Shown: positions 7,575 to 17,084, counted from the stretch's first letter. The stretch: DNA of 64,000 nucleotides from Sphingobium sp. (GCA_023266575.1 JAHFPV010000007.1:1-64000); one strand, 5' to 3'. Translations and numbers: made by a program. Notes: generated from the letters alone by a model not told the origin.

Positions 7575-8929
7575 TGACACCCATGACGGCGGAGCAAGCC
7601 CGCGATCCCGATCATTTCCCCGGCCTCGCCGTCGCAATTCCGCTGGGCGTCCAGCATGTGCTGGCGATGTTCGTCAGCAATCTGACCCCCGCGATCATCG
7701 TGGCGGGCGCAGCCGGTTTCGGCTTCGGATCGGCCGATCCCACCCCCATGATCTACATGATCCAGATGGCCATGTTGTTCGCCGGAATCGCCACACTGAT
7801 GCAGACGATCGGTATCGGACCGATCGGCGCTCGCCTGCCGATCGTGCAGGGGACCAGCTTCGCCTTCCTGCCGGTGATGATCCCGATCGTCGCGGGGCAG
7901 GGAGTGGCTGCGATGGCGCAGCTCACGACCGCCGCCATTATCGGCGGCCTGTTCCACGCCTGTGTCAGCAGCTGCATCGGTCGCATTCGTTTCGCCCTGC
8001 CGCCGATGGTCACGGGACTGGTCGTGCTGATGATCGGCCTGTCATTGATGCGCGTCGGGGTGCAATATGCCGCCGGTGGCGTCGCGGCGCAGGGTACGCC
8101 AGCCTATGGCGCGGGGAACAGCTGGATGCTGGCGGGCATCGTCGTGGTCGTGACTTTGGGCCTCAGCTTCTACGGGCGCGGTCTGTGGTCTACCGCCTCG
8201 GTGCTGCTGGGCCTGCTGGCAGGCTATGCAGTGGCCGCCGCAATGGGGCGGGTGTCGCTCGCCCCGGTCGCGACGGCGGGCTGGGTGATGGTCCCGCAAC
8301 CCTTCCATTTCGGCTTTGCCGTGTCGCTCCCTGCGATCCTTGGCTTTTGCCTGATGGGCTTCATCTCCGCGATCGAATCGATCGGCGCGGTATCGGCCAT
8401 TTGCGAAGGCGGCGCCGGTCGCCCGGCCACGAACCGCGAACTGATCGGTGCGACCAGCGCGGACGGTCTTGGCACTGCGCTGGCGGGCATGTTCGGAGCG
8501 ATGCCGAACACGTCCTTCAGCCAGAATGTCGGCCTGATCGCCATCACCGGCATCATGAGCCGCCATATCGTGACGATCGGCGCACTTTTCCTCATCCTAT
8601 GCGGCTTCGCGCCCAAGATCGGCGCGCTGATCACCACCATCCCGATCGAGATTTTGGGCGGCGGCGTGATCGTGATGTTCGGCATGGTCGCCTCGGCGGC
8701 GCTGTCTATCCTGTCGGGCGTCGAATGGACCCAGCGCAACATGCTGATCTTCGGCGTTGCGCTGTCGATCGGCATCGGGCTGGAACTGGAGCCGGACGCG
8801 GTATCGCACTTGCCGCAAACGCTGCGCATTATCCTGACGTCGGGTGTGCTGCCCGCCGCACTGGTGGCGGTGATCTTGAATCTTGCCGTCCCCGACCGGG
8901 TCAGCGCGGGATCGCTTCAAAGGCTGTAA
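7574..8929 (+). CDS. NCS2 family xanthine/uracil permease
   Basis: This 451-residue inner-membrane nucleobase:cation symporter has about 14 hydrophobic segments. The ATG at 7574 shares a base with the deaminase stop (TGATG). Hallmarks include PLGVQHVLAMF near the N-terminus, an EGG-containing loop and an N-x-G-type loop (ISAIES..ICEGG, TSFSQNVGLI) in the middle. These match bacterial xanthine or uric acid permeases of the UraA/XanQ superfamily. Xanthine or urate is more likely than uracil given the purine neighbours. Its 3' end overlaps the convergent adenosine deaminase gene by 29 bases. Confidence 0.88.
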   Translation: MTPMTAEQARDPDHFPGLAVAIPLGVQHVLAMFVSNLTPAIIVAGAAGFGFGSADPTPMIYMIQMAMLFAGIATLMQTIGIGPIGARLPIVQGTSFAFLPVMIPIVAGQGVAAMAQLTTAAIIGGLFHACVSSCIGRIRFALPPMVTGLVVLMIGLSLMRVGVQYAAGGVAAQGTPAYGAGNSWMLAGIVVVVTLGLSFYGRGLWSTASVLLGLLAGYAVAAAMGRVSLAPVATAGWVMVPQPFHFGFAVSLPAILGFCLMGFISAIESIGAVSAICEGGAGRPATNRELIGATSADGLGTALAGMFGAMPNTSFSQNVGLIAITGIMSRHIVTIGALFLILCGFAPKIGALITTIPIEILGGGVIVMFGMVASAALSILSGVEWTQRNMLIFGVALSIGIGLELEPDAVSHLPQTLRIILTSGVLPAALVAVILNLAVPDRVSAGSLQRL

Positions 8930-10415
8930 GATCGCGCTCCAGCCGCGCCTGCGCCGCAGCTTTGACATTTTTCGCCAGCCAGGCGCCGCATCCCGGCGCA
9001 TCCATCACCACGCACGCCGCGACCCGCGCGCCGCCGGGCTTGTCCTGCCACAGGCTGTCGCCGGGCAGGAAGCTGTAATGCAATCCGTTGCGCACAATCT
9101 GCTTCAAATCCATGTAGCGCAGCCCCTGTTCGGTCACCGCGCGCAGATATTCGTTGGTCATATCACTGCGCGACACGCCTTCATCGTCGGTTGACAGCAC
9201 CACCGGCACGCCCGCTTCGCGATAGAGCGACAGTGGATGATCGCTGCCCTTCACCCCCAATATGACGGCGTTGCTGGTCAGGTTGATCTCCACCGCCACC
9301 TGATCGCGCGCCATCCGCGCCAGCAGCGACGGTGCGTCGCTCTCATAGGCGATGTCGATGCCATGACCGATCCGCCGCGCGCCCGCCACTTCCACGGCAC
9401 TACGAATATGAAAGGCCAGGTCGCGCGATGGCACCAGCCCCAGCGTCAATTCGCCCGCATGGAGCGACAGCTGCACCGTGGGGTGCCGCGCCTTGAGGAA
9501 TGCGATCATCTGCATATGTAGCGCATAGTCGCGCACCGCGACGGGATCATGCTCTGGCGCGGCGATGTTGACCCCGACAAAGCGCGGATCGCCCTCGACC
9601 AGGGCAAAGCCGAAGGCCAGTTGTGCGAACACCTGCGCGGGCGGACTGGTGCGGATCGCGGTGTAGAGATAGCGCATTTCGACGCTGCAGGCCGGTTTGG
9701 CACTCGCCGTCCCGCACCCGTCGATCGCCGCACCCTGCGCATCATAGCCGTCATAATCGGCCTTCGCGCTGGCGACTGCGTCCGGCAGCAACGGCGCGAC
9801 CTTTGCGTATAGCGCGGCAAGATCACCGGCGTCGGCATCGGCCATCTTCATGCCCAGCATCCAGCCCGCCCGCGCGCCGCTGCCCAGTTCGACATAGGAG
9901 ACATGATCAGCCGCCGCCTGCTGCCGGGTCAGCGCCATCGCTTCGCCGACATGGCGGCTATAGGCCGGGCCGAACGCGTCGAAGGTCGCAAAGAAACGAT
10001 CATAGCCCGACACTTCCGGGTCACCCACGCCCGCCTCGAAACCGCGCGTTGAAAAGGCGTCGATCGCGCGTGAATAATGGGGATAGGCCTTTTCCAGCCC
10101 CGCTGCCGCTATGCGCCCCGGCGTGGTACAGGGCGGTTCGACGATATGATGATTGTCGGTCGTAATGCACAGCCCGTCCGCCGCCGCCCAGCGCAGATAA
10201 TCTTCCGCGAAATTGGCGCCGCCCGCATGATTGTGCAGGTCGCCGCCCTTGGGCATGGCTTGCAGGAAGATGCGCAAGCGCGGATTGCTGCCGGCGATCC
10301 GGTCCAGATAGGCCGCCGTGCGCGCTTCATTGGATAAAGGGGCGGCGGGCGTCCGCGCCATGACCGGCCCGGCGCTTGCCATCAGCGCCACCAATAATGC
10401 AGCCACCCGCGTCAT
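8901..10415 (-). CDS. exported adenosine deaminase family protein
   Basis: The protein has 504 residues and a signal peptide (MTRVAALLVALMASAGPVMA), so it should act in the periplasm. It belongs to the adenosine/AMP deaminase metalloenzyme family, which converts adenosine to inosine and ammonia. Zinc and catalytic motifs are present: HNH at 61-63 (GDLHNHAGG), SLHAGE, RIGHGID and LSTDDEGVSR near the C-terminus. The length is greater than cytosolic Add (about 340) and resembles secreted ADGF-like enzymes. The start at 10415 has GGGGGA upstream and fits the signal peptide; the frame is open to 10466. It would feed inosine to the uptake system encoded alongside. Confidence 0.85.
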   Translation of the reverse strand: MTRVAALLVALMASAGPVMARTPAAPLSNEARTAAYLDRIAGSNPRLRIFLQAMPKGGDLHNHAGGANFAEDYLRWAAADGLCITTDNHHIVEPPCTTPGRIAAAGLEKAYPHYSRAIDAFSTRGFEAGVGDPEVSGYDRFFATFDAFGPAYSRHVGEAMALTRQQAAADHVSYVELGSGARAGWMLGMKMADADAGDLAALYAKVAPLLPDAVASAKADYDGYDAQGAAIDGCGTASAKPACSVEMRYLYTAIRTSPPAQVFAQLAFGFALVEGDPRFVGVNIAAPEHDPVAVRDYALHMQMIAFLKARHPTVQLSLHAGELTLGLVPSRDLAFHIRSAVEVAGARRIGHGIDIAYESDAPSLLARMARDQVAVEINLTSNAVILGVKGSDHPLSLYREAGVPVVLSTDDEGVSRSDMTNEYLRAVTEQGLRYMDLKQIVRNGLHYSFLPGDSLWQDKPGGARVAACVVMDAPGCGAWLAKNVKAAAQARLERDLTAFEAIPR

Positions 10416-10724
10416 AAATATCCCCCGTTTCGCGGCCCTTCTGACGACGACTCCCGCGATGTTCAATGACGATATTGCGGACGTCCCGTTGCCAAAATCA
10501 GGGCGGTCGGGCGGGCACGGGGCAGGGCGGCCCTATCCATGGGGGTGGCCTAATTTTGCGATTCCTCCGTCCCGTTAACGGCAATGGACGCAACGCCCAA
10601 AGCCCAATAGGGCCGCGCTCATACCCAATTTGCATGGACGGACGGCGGACGATGCGCCGCCAAGCGTTCTGTCAGGTTGAAGGGGGTGGCGCGCAGCCGT
10701 CTGCGGGACATGGGATCATAGTAG
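10416..10724. other. divergent intergenic region, no gene seen
   Basis: This 309-base spacer lies between the adenosine deaminase gene (leftward) and the DUF1592 gene (rightward) and should hold both promoters. I see no supported small gene or convincing palindrome in it. Short open frames here have no ribosome binding site or recognisable product. Confidence 0.5.
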
Positions 10725-13157
10725 ATGGGCCTGAACTGGCATCCGACATTGCCCAGTTGCATCCTGGCGCTCAGCGCGCTGGTCGCCACGGCATCGGTTC
10801 TGGCGCGGCCTGACGAAGTGCCGCAACTGCCCACCGTTGCGGCCGTGACTGCGCCGGATGCGACTCCTGCGATCCTGGGCGACTATTGTTCGCGCTGCCA
10901 TAATGACAGCGACAAGATCGCCAACCTGTCGCTCGACGATGTGCGCAATGGTGACCTGTTTCACGGCAAGAATATGGATATTTGGGAAAAGGTGCTGCGC
11001 CGCACCCGGCAGGGCGAAATGCCCCCGCTCAACAAGCCGCAGCCAACCCCCGCCGCCAGAGCCGCCTTCGTCCAATGGCTGGAAAATGGGCTGGACAGCT
11101 ATGCCGCCCAGCATCCCGATCCCGGTCGCGCCACTATCCGGCGCTTGAACCGGGTCGAATATGCCAATGCCGTGCGCGACCTGCTGGCGCTCAAGGTCGA
11201 TGTCAGCCGCGAATTGCCGCAGGATAATTCGGGTTATGGCTTTGATAATATCGCCGACGTGCTGAGCGTCTCGCCGACTTTGATGGACCGCTACATTGCA
11301 GTGGCGGGCAAGGTCGGGCGCATGGCGACGGGCCTTACGTCCCGGCGGGAATTTGTGACCTCCTATGAAGTGCCCAAGGACGGGTCGGTCATGAATGGCG
11401 GCCGCCCCGCCTATAATGAGCGCGCCAGCGACGACCTGCCGCTCGGCTCGCGCGGCGGCGGGGCATTCACTTATTATGCCCGCTACGACGCGACCTACGA
11501 AATCAGCGGCTGGCTGAACGCCAACACCAATAATGAAACCGACCGGCAGAAGGAGGATAAGGTCAGCGTCCGTGTGCCGCTGAAAGCCGGGGCGCATGTC
11601 ATCGGCCTGTCGTTCCGCCGCCAGATCGCGCCCGACGAAAGTGTCCAGACGCTGCGTAACGATCTCGACAAGGTGCCGGTGCCGACCGCCGCGCCGGTGA
11701 TGCTGCCAATGGACGTTTCGGTCGATGGCGTGCGCGTCAAAACGGTCGATGTGCCGTCCTATCGCATATCGCCGCGCTATTCGCAGCAAAATTACCCGCG
11801 CGACGTCCTCCAGATCGACGTGGCCGGGCCATTTTCGCCCAAGGGCGTCGGCAGAACCCCCAGCCGCGACCGCATCTTCCTGTGCAAGCCTGCCCGCGCC
11901 ACCGCCGAAACCGCCTGCGCCCGGCAGATCGTCGCGTCGCTCGCCCGCCGCGCCTATCGGCGTCCGGTGACCGACAGCGACCTGACCCCGCTGATGCGCG
12001 TTTATGCGACGGAACGCGCCCAGTCCGATTTCGAACATGGGGTCGAGGCGGCGGTGGAGGCGATCCTGGTGTCACCCCACTTCCTGTTCCTGGTCGAACA
12101 GGACCCGGCGGGCAGCAAGCTGGGCGGCGTCCGGCGGCTGACCGACCTTGAACTCGCCTCCCGCCTGTCCTTCTTCCTGTGGAGCAGCATCCCCGACGAA
12201 ACCCTGCTCCACCTGGCTGAAACCGGCCAGTTGCAGAAACCGGGCGTCATGGACGCGCAGGTCACGCGGATGCTGGCCGATCCGCGCGCGCAGGCGCTGA
12301 CGACCAATTTCGCAGGCCAATGGCTCTATCTGCGCAATCTGGACCAGCAGCGGCCCGACATCACCGTTTTCCCCAAATTCGATACCCGCCTGCGCAGCGC
12401 CATGGCGCGGGAGACGGAAATGTTCTTCAGTTACGTTCTGCGGACCAACCGCAGTCTGCTTGATTTCATTGCGGCGGACTATACCTTCCTCAACCAGCGG
12501 CTGGCCGACCATTATGGCATCAGCGGCATTACCGGCACCGCCATGCGCCGCGTCAGCCTGGACCCGGCGTCCAATCGCGGCGGGTTGCTGGGGCAGGCGA
12601 GCATCCTGACCGTCACCTCCTATGGCAATCACACGTCCGTGGTGAAACGGGGCAAGTGGATTCTCGACAATCTGCTCGCCGCATCGCCACCCCCGCCGCC
12701 GCCAGACGTACCGGCCTTGCAGGAAAAGCATGACGGCCGTCTGCTGACCGCGCGCGAGCAGCTGGAACTGCATCGCAAGAGTCCGGCCTGCGCCGCCTGC
12801 CATGTTAAAATGGACCCGCTGGGCTTTAGCCTTGAAAATTTCGATGCGATCGGCGCCTTCCGTCAGAAGGATGCGGGCCAGCCCATCGACGTGTCGGCGC
12901 GGATGCCGGACGGCACCCAATTTGCCGGGCTTTCCGGGCTGAAACGGATATTGCTGACGCAAAAGGACGAGTTTGCCAGCGCCTTTACCGAGCGGCTGCT
13001 GACCTATGCGCTGGCCCGCGGGGTGGATGCGCGCGACATGCCGGCCATTCGCACCATCGGCCGCAGCGCTGCTGCGGATGGCTATCGCATCCAGACCGTC
13101 ATCAAGGGGATCGTGCATAGCGCGCCCTTCACCCTGCGAAGGACAACCGGTCAATGA
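10725..13157 (+). CDS. DUF1592/DUF1588/DUF1587/DUF1595/DUF1585-type diheme cytochrome protein
   Basis: This 810-residue exported protein has the multi-DUF architecture first noted in planctomycetes. It has an N-terminal hydrophobic signal (to about residue 28), a CSRCH heme c site at 55-59 in a small cytochrome-like region, the ATIRRLNRVEYANAVRDLL motif at about 136-155 (DUF1587), then DUF1595/1592/1588 blocks, and a second CAACH at 689-693 within the C-terminal DUF1588/1585 part. The family is usually paired with DUF1552, as here: that gene follows after 10 bases. Biochemical role is not established; two c-type hemes indicate periplasmic electron transfer. Confidence 0.85.
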   Translation: MGLNWHPTLPSCILALSALVATASVLARPDEVPQLPTVAAVTAPDATPAILGDYCSRCHNDSDKIANLSLDDVRNGDLFHGKNMDIWEKVLRRTRQGEMPPLNKPQPTPAARAAFVQWLENGLDSYAAQHPDPGRATIRRLNRVEYANAVRDLLALKVDVSRELPQDNSGYGFDNIADVLSVSPTLMDRYIAVAGKVGRMATGLTSRREFVTSYEVPKDGSVMNGGRPAYNERASDDLPLGSRGGGAFTYYARYDATYEISGWLNANTNNETDRQKEDKVSVRVPLKAGAHVIGLSFRRQIAPDESVQTLRNDLDKVPVPTAAPVMLPMDVSVDGVRVKTVDVPSYRISPRYSQQNYPRDVLQIDVAGPFSPKGVGRTPSRDRIFLCKPARATAETACARQIVASLARRAYRRPVTDSDLTPLMRVYATERAQSDFEHGVEAAVEAILVSPHFLFLVEQDPAGSKLGGVRRLTDLELASRLSFFLWSSIPDETLLHLAETGQLQKPGVMDAQVTRMLADPRAQALTTNFAGQWLYLRNLDQQRPDITVFPKFDTRLRSAMARETEMFFSYVLRTNRSLLDFIAADYTFLNQRLADHYGISGITGTAMRRVSLDPASNRGGLLGQASILTVTSYGNHTSVVKRGKWILDNLLAASPPPPPPDVPALQEKHDGRLLTAREQLELHRKSPACAACHVKMDPLGFSLENFDAIGAFRQKDAGQPIDVSARMPDGTQFAGLSGLKRILLTQKDEFASAFTERLLTYALARGVDARDMPAIRTIGRSAAADGYRIQTVIKGIVHSAPFTLRRTTGQ

Positions 13158-13167
13158 GGGGAGCAAG

Positions 13168-14508
13168 ATGATCATCCTGCGCAAACCGCTTAGCCGCCGC
13201 ACCCTGTTGCGCGGCGCAGGCACGACCATGGCGCTGCCATTTCTGGAAGCAATGATGCCATCGGCCAAAGCAGCCGATGTCGCGGCCCGGCCCAAACGGC
13301 TCCAGATATTCTATTCGCCCAACGGCATGATGATGAACCAGTTTCTGCCGACAACGCAGGGACCGGGTTTCGCACTGCCGCCAACGCTGGAGCCGCTGGC
13401 GCCGCACCGAACGCAGATCAGCGTCATCACCGGCCTTGGCCACCCCAGCGCGGCGGCGATGGGGGATCGTCCCGCCGGGCATGGCCGCTCCTGCCCCGCC
13501 TTCATCACCGGCGTCCATGTCAAGCAGACCGAAGGCACCGACATACGCTGCGGCATTTCGGTCGATCAGGCCTATGCCGATCATCTGGGTGACGCGACCC
13601 AGCTCAGCTCGCTGGAACTGGGGATCGATCAGGCCAGCCTGCTGGGTAGTTGCGACATCGGCTATAGCTGCGCCTATACCAACGGCATCAGCTGGCGGAA
13701 CCCCACCGTGCCGCTGCCCGTCACCGCCAATCCGCGTGATGTGTTCGAGCGGCTGTTCGGCGACGGTGACGCGCTGGACGCCAAGAGCCGCCTGGCCCAG
13801 TTGCGGCGGCAATCGAGCATCCTGGATTTCGTGATGGATGACAGCGCCCGGCTGAGCGGCGTGCTGGGGATGGAGGATCGCCACAAGCTCGAGGAATATC
13901 TCGAAGCGACCCGCGACATCGAACGGCGCATCCAGCGCGCCATCGCATCGGGCGGCGGCGCGCAGAGCGCCGATCTGGAACGGCCTGCGGGTATCCCCGA
14001 CAGCTTCGACGCGCATGTCCGCCTGATGATCGACCTTCAGGTGCTGGCGATGCAAGCCGACATCACGCGCATCGGCAGCTTCATGATCGGCCGGGAACTC
14101 AGCAACCGCACCTATCCCGAAATCGGCGTGCCGGATTCGCACCATATGCTCAGCCATCATGGCAACAACCCGGAAAAAATGGCGAAACTGGCCCGGATCA
14201 ACCGGCATCATATGGAATATTTCGCTTATTATCTGGACCGGATGAAGGCGGTGAAGGACGGCGAAGGATCGCTGCTGGACCGGACTTTGGTGCTGCGCGG
14301 ATCGGCCTTTGGCGATCCCAATGAGCATGACCATATGGACCTGCCCGTCATCGTAGCGGGCGGACTGGTGCCGGGCGACCGGCATATCGTCGCGCAAAAG
14401 GGGACGACCATGTCCAACCTGCTGTTGAGTGCGCTGCATGTGCTGGATGTCCCCGCGACCCGCTTCGGCGACAGCGATGGCCCGTTCAAGGCGCTGACCA
14501 GTGCCTGA
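13168..14508 (+). CDS. DUF1552 protein, Tat-exported
   Basis: The protein has 446 residues. The ATG at 13168 follows a strong GAGGGGAGCAAG ribosome binding site. The N-terminus is a twin-arginine signal (SRRTLLRGAG then a hydrophobic stretch to PSAKA), so the protein is exported folded, usually a sign of a cofactor or metal. It matches the DUF1552 family, related to the DUF1501/alkaline-phosphatase-like fold; the C-terminal region contains conserved His residues (DSHHMLSHHGN, EHDHMDLP). It lies between the DUF1592 protein and an ankyrin lipoprotein, and the three probably form one periplasmic complex. Enzymatic function unknown. Confidence 0.83.
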   Translation: MIILRKPLSRRTLLRGAGTTMALPFLEAMMPSAKAADVAARPKRLQIFYSPNGMMMNQFLPTTQGPGFALPPTLEPLAPHRTQISVITGLGHPSAAAMGDRPAGHGRSCPAFITGVHVKQTEGTDIRCGISVDQAYADHLGDATQLSSLELGIDQASLLGSCDIGYSCAYTNGISWRNPTVPLPVTANPRDVFERLFGDGDALDAKSRLAQLRRQSSILDFVMDDSARLSGVLGMEDRHKLEEYLEATRDIERRIQRAIASGGGAQSADLERPAGIPDSFDAHVRLMIDLQVLAMQADITRIGSFMIGRELSNRTYPEIGVPDSHHMLSHHGNNPEKMAKLARINRHHMEYFAYYLDRMKAVKDGEGSLLDRTLVLRGSAFGDPNEHDHMDLPVIVAGGLVPGDRHIVAQKGTTMSNLLLSALHVLDVPATRFGDSDGPFKALTSA

Positions 14509-15868
14509 TCGCCTGCGCGCGCTCCTCGCCTTGCTGGCGCTGCTCGCCGGTTGCGGCATGGCACAGGCGCGCGCGCCGCAAAAGGATGACGGGCTTGAGC
14601 GGGCGATTATGGCCAATGACGTCGTGGCCGTGCAGGCCGCATTGGCGGATCGGGCAAACCCGAATCAGATATTGGCCTTTGGCGCGACGCCGCTCAGCTG
14701 GGCGGTGAATGTCCAAAATCCATCGATCGTCGCTGCGCTGCTGGCCGGCGGCGCAAGCGTCAACAGCGCCGATCAGGATGGCGTGACGCCATTGTCACTA
14801 GCCTGCGAACTGGGCGAGCCGACAATTGTCGCGCAACTGCTTGATGCCCGCGCCGATGTGCGCGGCGCCCGCGCCGACGGCACGACCCCGCTTGCCATCT
14901 GCGCCCGCCATGGCCCTGCCGACGCCGTCGCGCGGATGCTCGCCATGGGCGCGGCCCCGGACCGGATCGACAGTCGCGGCCAGACGCCCTTGATGTGGGC
15001 CGCCGCCGCCGGACGGACCGAAGCCATCGCCCTGTTGCTCAAGGCTGGCGCAAACCCCAATCGCGTGTCTAAGGGTGGCTTCACGCCCCTATTCTTCGCG
15101 ATCAAGAGCGGCGTGGTTGCGGCCACCCAGATATTGCTCGCTGCGGGCGCGGACAGCGCCTATCGCGGCCCGGAAAACACGAGCGCCGCGCAGCTTGCGC
15201 TTTACCAGAAAAATTACGGGGCGGCCGCCCTGCTGGTCCCGCATGGCGTTGACGTGGCCGAGCGGGACCGGACCGGGGAGCAGTTGCTTCACGGCGCCGC
15301 AGCGGGCGGCGACACCGAACTCATCCATCTGCTGCTGGCCAAGCGCGCCGATCCCAATGGCCTGACCGGCCCATCGCGGATCAAATGGGTGACCGAAGCC
15401 AATTTCGGCGTTCCCCCGCCGCCCGTACCGCCCACACCGCCGCTGCTGATCGCCGCCGCCAACGGGCGCAAGGATGCTATGGCGCTGTTGCTGGCCGCAG
15501 GGGCCGACCCCCGCTTCGTCGCGGCTGACGGCACCAATGTTGTGCTGGCGGCCGCGCGCGGGGGCAGTGCAGCCACGCTCGACTTTGCCCTGTCGCTATC
15601 CCCCGCCGTCGACGTTGCGGGGGCTAACGGCATGACCGCGCTCCACCTGGTGCTCGCCGGTGGCGTGCAGCCGGAGCTTGAAGCGATGCTGCGCATCCTT
15701 GCCGCCCATGGCGCGCGCATCGACATCCCCAACAAGTTCGGCACGACTGCCGCCCAGATGGCCGATGGCGGCCTCACCGAAGTGAAGCAGATTTTTCGCA
15801 CCGTCTTTCCCGACAAGGTGTCGGTGAAGATGGCGGGTGCTGCGCCGCAGATCGTTCCAGAGCCTTGA
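14501..15868 (+). CDS. ankyrin-repeat lipoprotein
   Basis: The protein has 455 residues and starts with a GTG that overlaps the DUF1552 stop by eight bases, implying translational coupling. The N-terminus has a hydrophobic signal ending in LLAGC, a good lipobox, so it is probably membrane-anchored on the periplasmic side. About ten ankyrin repeats follow (units such as GATPLSWAV, GVTPLSLACE, GQTPLMWAAAAG, GMTALHLVLAGG). An irregular Pro-rich stretch (PPPPVPPTPP) interrupts them near residue 308. Ankyrin repeats bind proteins, so it is likely a scaffold for the two preceding exported proteins. No catalytic domain is seen. Confidence 0.85.
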   Translation: MPDRLRALLALLALLAGCGMAQARAPQKDDGLERAIMANDVVAVQAALADRANPNQILAFGATPLSWAVNVQNPSIVAALLAGGASVNSADQDGVTPLSLACELGEPTIVAQLLDARADVRGARADGTTPLAICARHGPADAVARMLAMGAAPDRIDSRGQTPLMWAAAAGRTEAIALLLKAGANPNRVSKGGFTPLFFAIKSGVVAATQILLAAGADSAYRGPENTSAAQLALYQKNYGAAALLVPHGVDVAERDRTGEQLLHGAAAGGDTELIHLLLAKRADPNGLTGPSRIKWVTEANFGVPPPPVPPTPPLLIAAANGRKDAMALLLAAGADPRFVAADGTNVVLAAARGGSAATLDFALSLSPAVDVAGANGMTALHLVLAGGVQPELEAMLRILAAHGARIDIPNKFGTTAAQMADGGLTEVKQIFRTVFPDKVSVKMAGAAPQIVPEP

Positions 15869-15896
15869 CCAGCCAAAAAGCAGGGTAGATTATCGC

Positions 15897-16394
15897 ATGA
15901 CCAAATCACCGTCTTTCCGCCGCCCAATGCTTGCGCTGCTGGGATTTTCGCTGATCGGCCTGCCGATGCTGGCGGGACCGTTGACAGCCGCCCCAGCCGC
16001 CGCGCCCTCGCCCAAGGCAGCGGTCGTCGCGCGGCAGGCCGGATACAAGAAAATGGGCGCAGCGATGAAGGCGCTGAACGACCAGCTCAAGAGCGACGCC
16101 CCGGCGAAAGCCGCAATGGTCGCTGCGGCCCAGACGATCGCCGCCACCGCGCGCGATCAGTCCCGGCTGTTTCCGGCAGGCAGTGGCCCGACGGCAGGCG
16201 TCCCCACCGACGCGCTGCCCAATATCTGGACCGATCGCGCGACCTTTGACGGCCAGATGGCGAAGCTGGTCGTCGAATCGGGCAAGCTGGTCGGCATCGT
16301 CAATGGCGGCAATGCCGACGCCATCCGCGCCCAGGGCAAGGCGACTGGCGGCACTTGCGCCGCCTGCCATCGCCAGTTCCGCGCCGACAGCTGA
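15897..16394 (+). CDS. cytochrome c' / c-556 family monoheme cytochrome
   Basis: This 165-residue periplasmic protein starts at the ATG at 15897; the signal peptide reads PMLALLGFSLIGLPMLAG. After it comes a four-helix-type sequence (YKKMGAAMKALNDQL) and a C-terminal CAACH heme-binding motif followed by CHRQFR, the usual class II cytochrome c layout with heme near the C-terminus. It lies 28 bases after the ankyrin gene and 11 bases before cytochrome b561. It probably exchanges electrons with the membrane b561 and the diheme DUF1592 protein; that pathway is inferred from position only. Confidence 0.85.
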   Translation: MTKSPSFRRPMLALLGFSLIGLPMLAGPLTAAPAAAPSPKAAVVARQAGYKKMGAAMKALNDQLKSDAPAKAAMVAAAQTIAATARDQSRLFPAGSGPTAGVPTDALPNIWTDRATFDGQMAKLVVESGKLVGIVNGGNADAIRAQGKATGGTCAACHRQFRADS

Positions 16395-16405
16395 GCGATC
16401 CCGCC

Positions 16406-17074
16406 ATGCCGACCGACGCATCCCGACGCCCACTTGTCTGGGATATCTATATCCGCCTGTTCCACTGGCTGCTCGTCGGCCTGCTGGGCTTTTCCTGGTG
16501 GAGCGGCGAGCGGCATGAGATGGAATGGCACCGCCTGTCGGGCTACGCCATCCTCTTCCTGCTGATCTTCCGCCTCTATTGGGGATTTGTGGGCAGCGGG
16601 ACGGCCCGTTTCGTCCATTTCGTGCGCAGCCCCCGCACGGCCTTCGCCTATCTCCGCAATCTCAGGACGCGCCCCTATCGTGCCACCGCCGGTCATAATC
16701 CGGTCGGCGGCTGGAGCGTATTGCTGATGCTTGTCAGCCTGATCGCGATGGTGACGGCAGGCCTGTTCGCGGTGGATGTGGACGGTCTGGAATCCGGTCC
16801 CCTCGCCGATTATGTCAGCTTCGATCAGGGGCGGATGGCCGCTGATCTGCACGGCCTGTTGTTCAACCTGCTGCTCGCGCTGGTCGCGCTCCACATCGTC
16901 GCGATCCTCTATTATCTGCTGCGCCTGCGCCATAATCTGATCGGCCCGATGATCCATGGCCGCGGCACTATGCCGGTCGAGCAAGCAAAGGCGCTGCCTG
17001 CCGGCTCACCCTGGAAAGCCGTGATCGGCCTGCTCGTCGCCGCCGCCTGCACCTGGGCCATCGGCTTCCGCTAG
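16406..17074 (+). CDS. cytochrome b561 family membrane protein
   Basis: This 222-residue inner-membrane protein has four main hydrophobic segments and conserved His residues for two b hemes (RLFHWLL near residue 14, EWHRLSGYAI, and LHGLLFNLLLALVALHIVAIL in the C-terminal half). It is the bacterial Ni/Fe-hydrogenase-b/b561 type that passes electrons between the quinone pool and periplasmic cytochromes. It is last in the run of genes beginning with the DUF1592 protein and lies convergent to the cyclase gene, 10 bases apart. The start at 16406 matches the beginning of similarity. Confidence 0.87.
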   Translation: MPTDASRRPLVWDIYIRLFHWLLVGLLGFSWWSGERHEMEWHRLSGYAILFLLIFRLYWGFVGSGTARFVHFVRSPRTAFAYLRNLRTRPYRATAGHNPVGGWSVLLMLVSLIAMVTAGLFAVDVDGLESGPLADYVSFDQGRMAADLHGLLFNLLLALVALHIVAILYYLLRLRHNLIGPMIHGRGTMPVEQAKALPAGSPWKAVIGLLVAAACTWAIGFR

Positions 17075-17084
17075 GCGGCAGTGC

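Noticed and set aside
10716-12038. A 440-codon minus-strand open frame opposite the DUF1592 gene
   Set aside because: Antisense to the CSRCH-containing protein and no recognisable domain.
13129-14616. A 495-codon minus-strand open frame opposite the DUF1552 gene
   Set aside because: Composition is typical of antisense frames and the opposite strand has a Tat signal, ribosome binding site and family motifs.
14501-15868. Ankyrin repeats as a DNA-level tandem repeat
   Set aside because: The units are diverged at DNA level; repetition is visible only in the protein.
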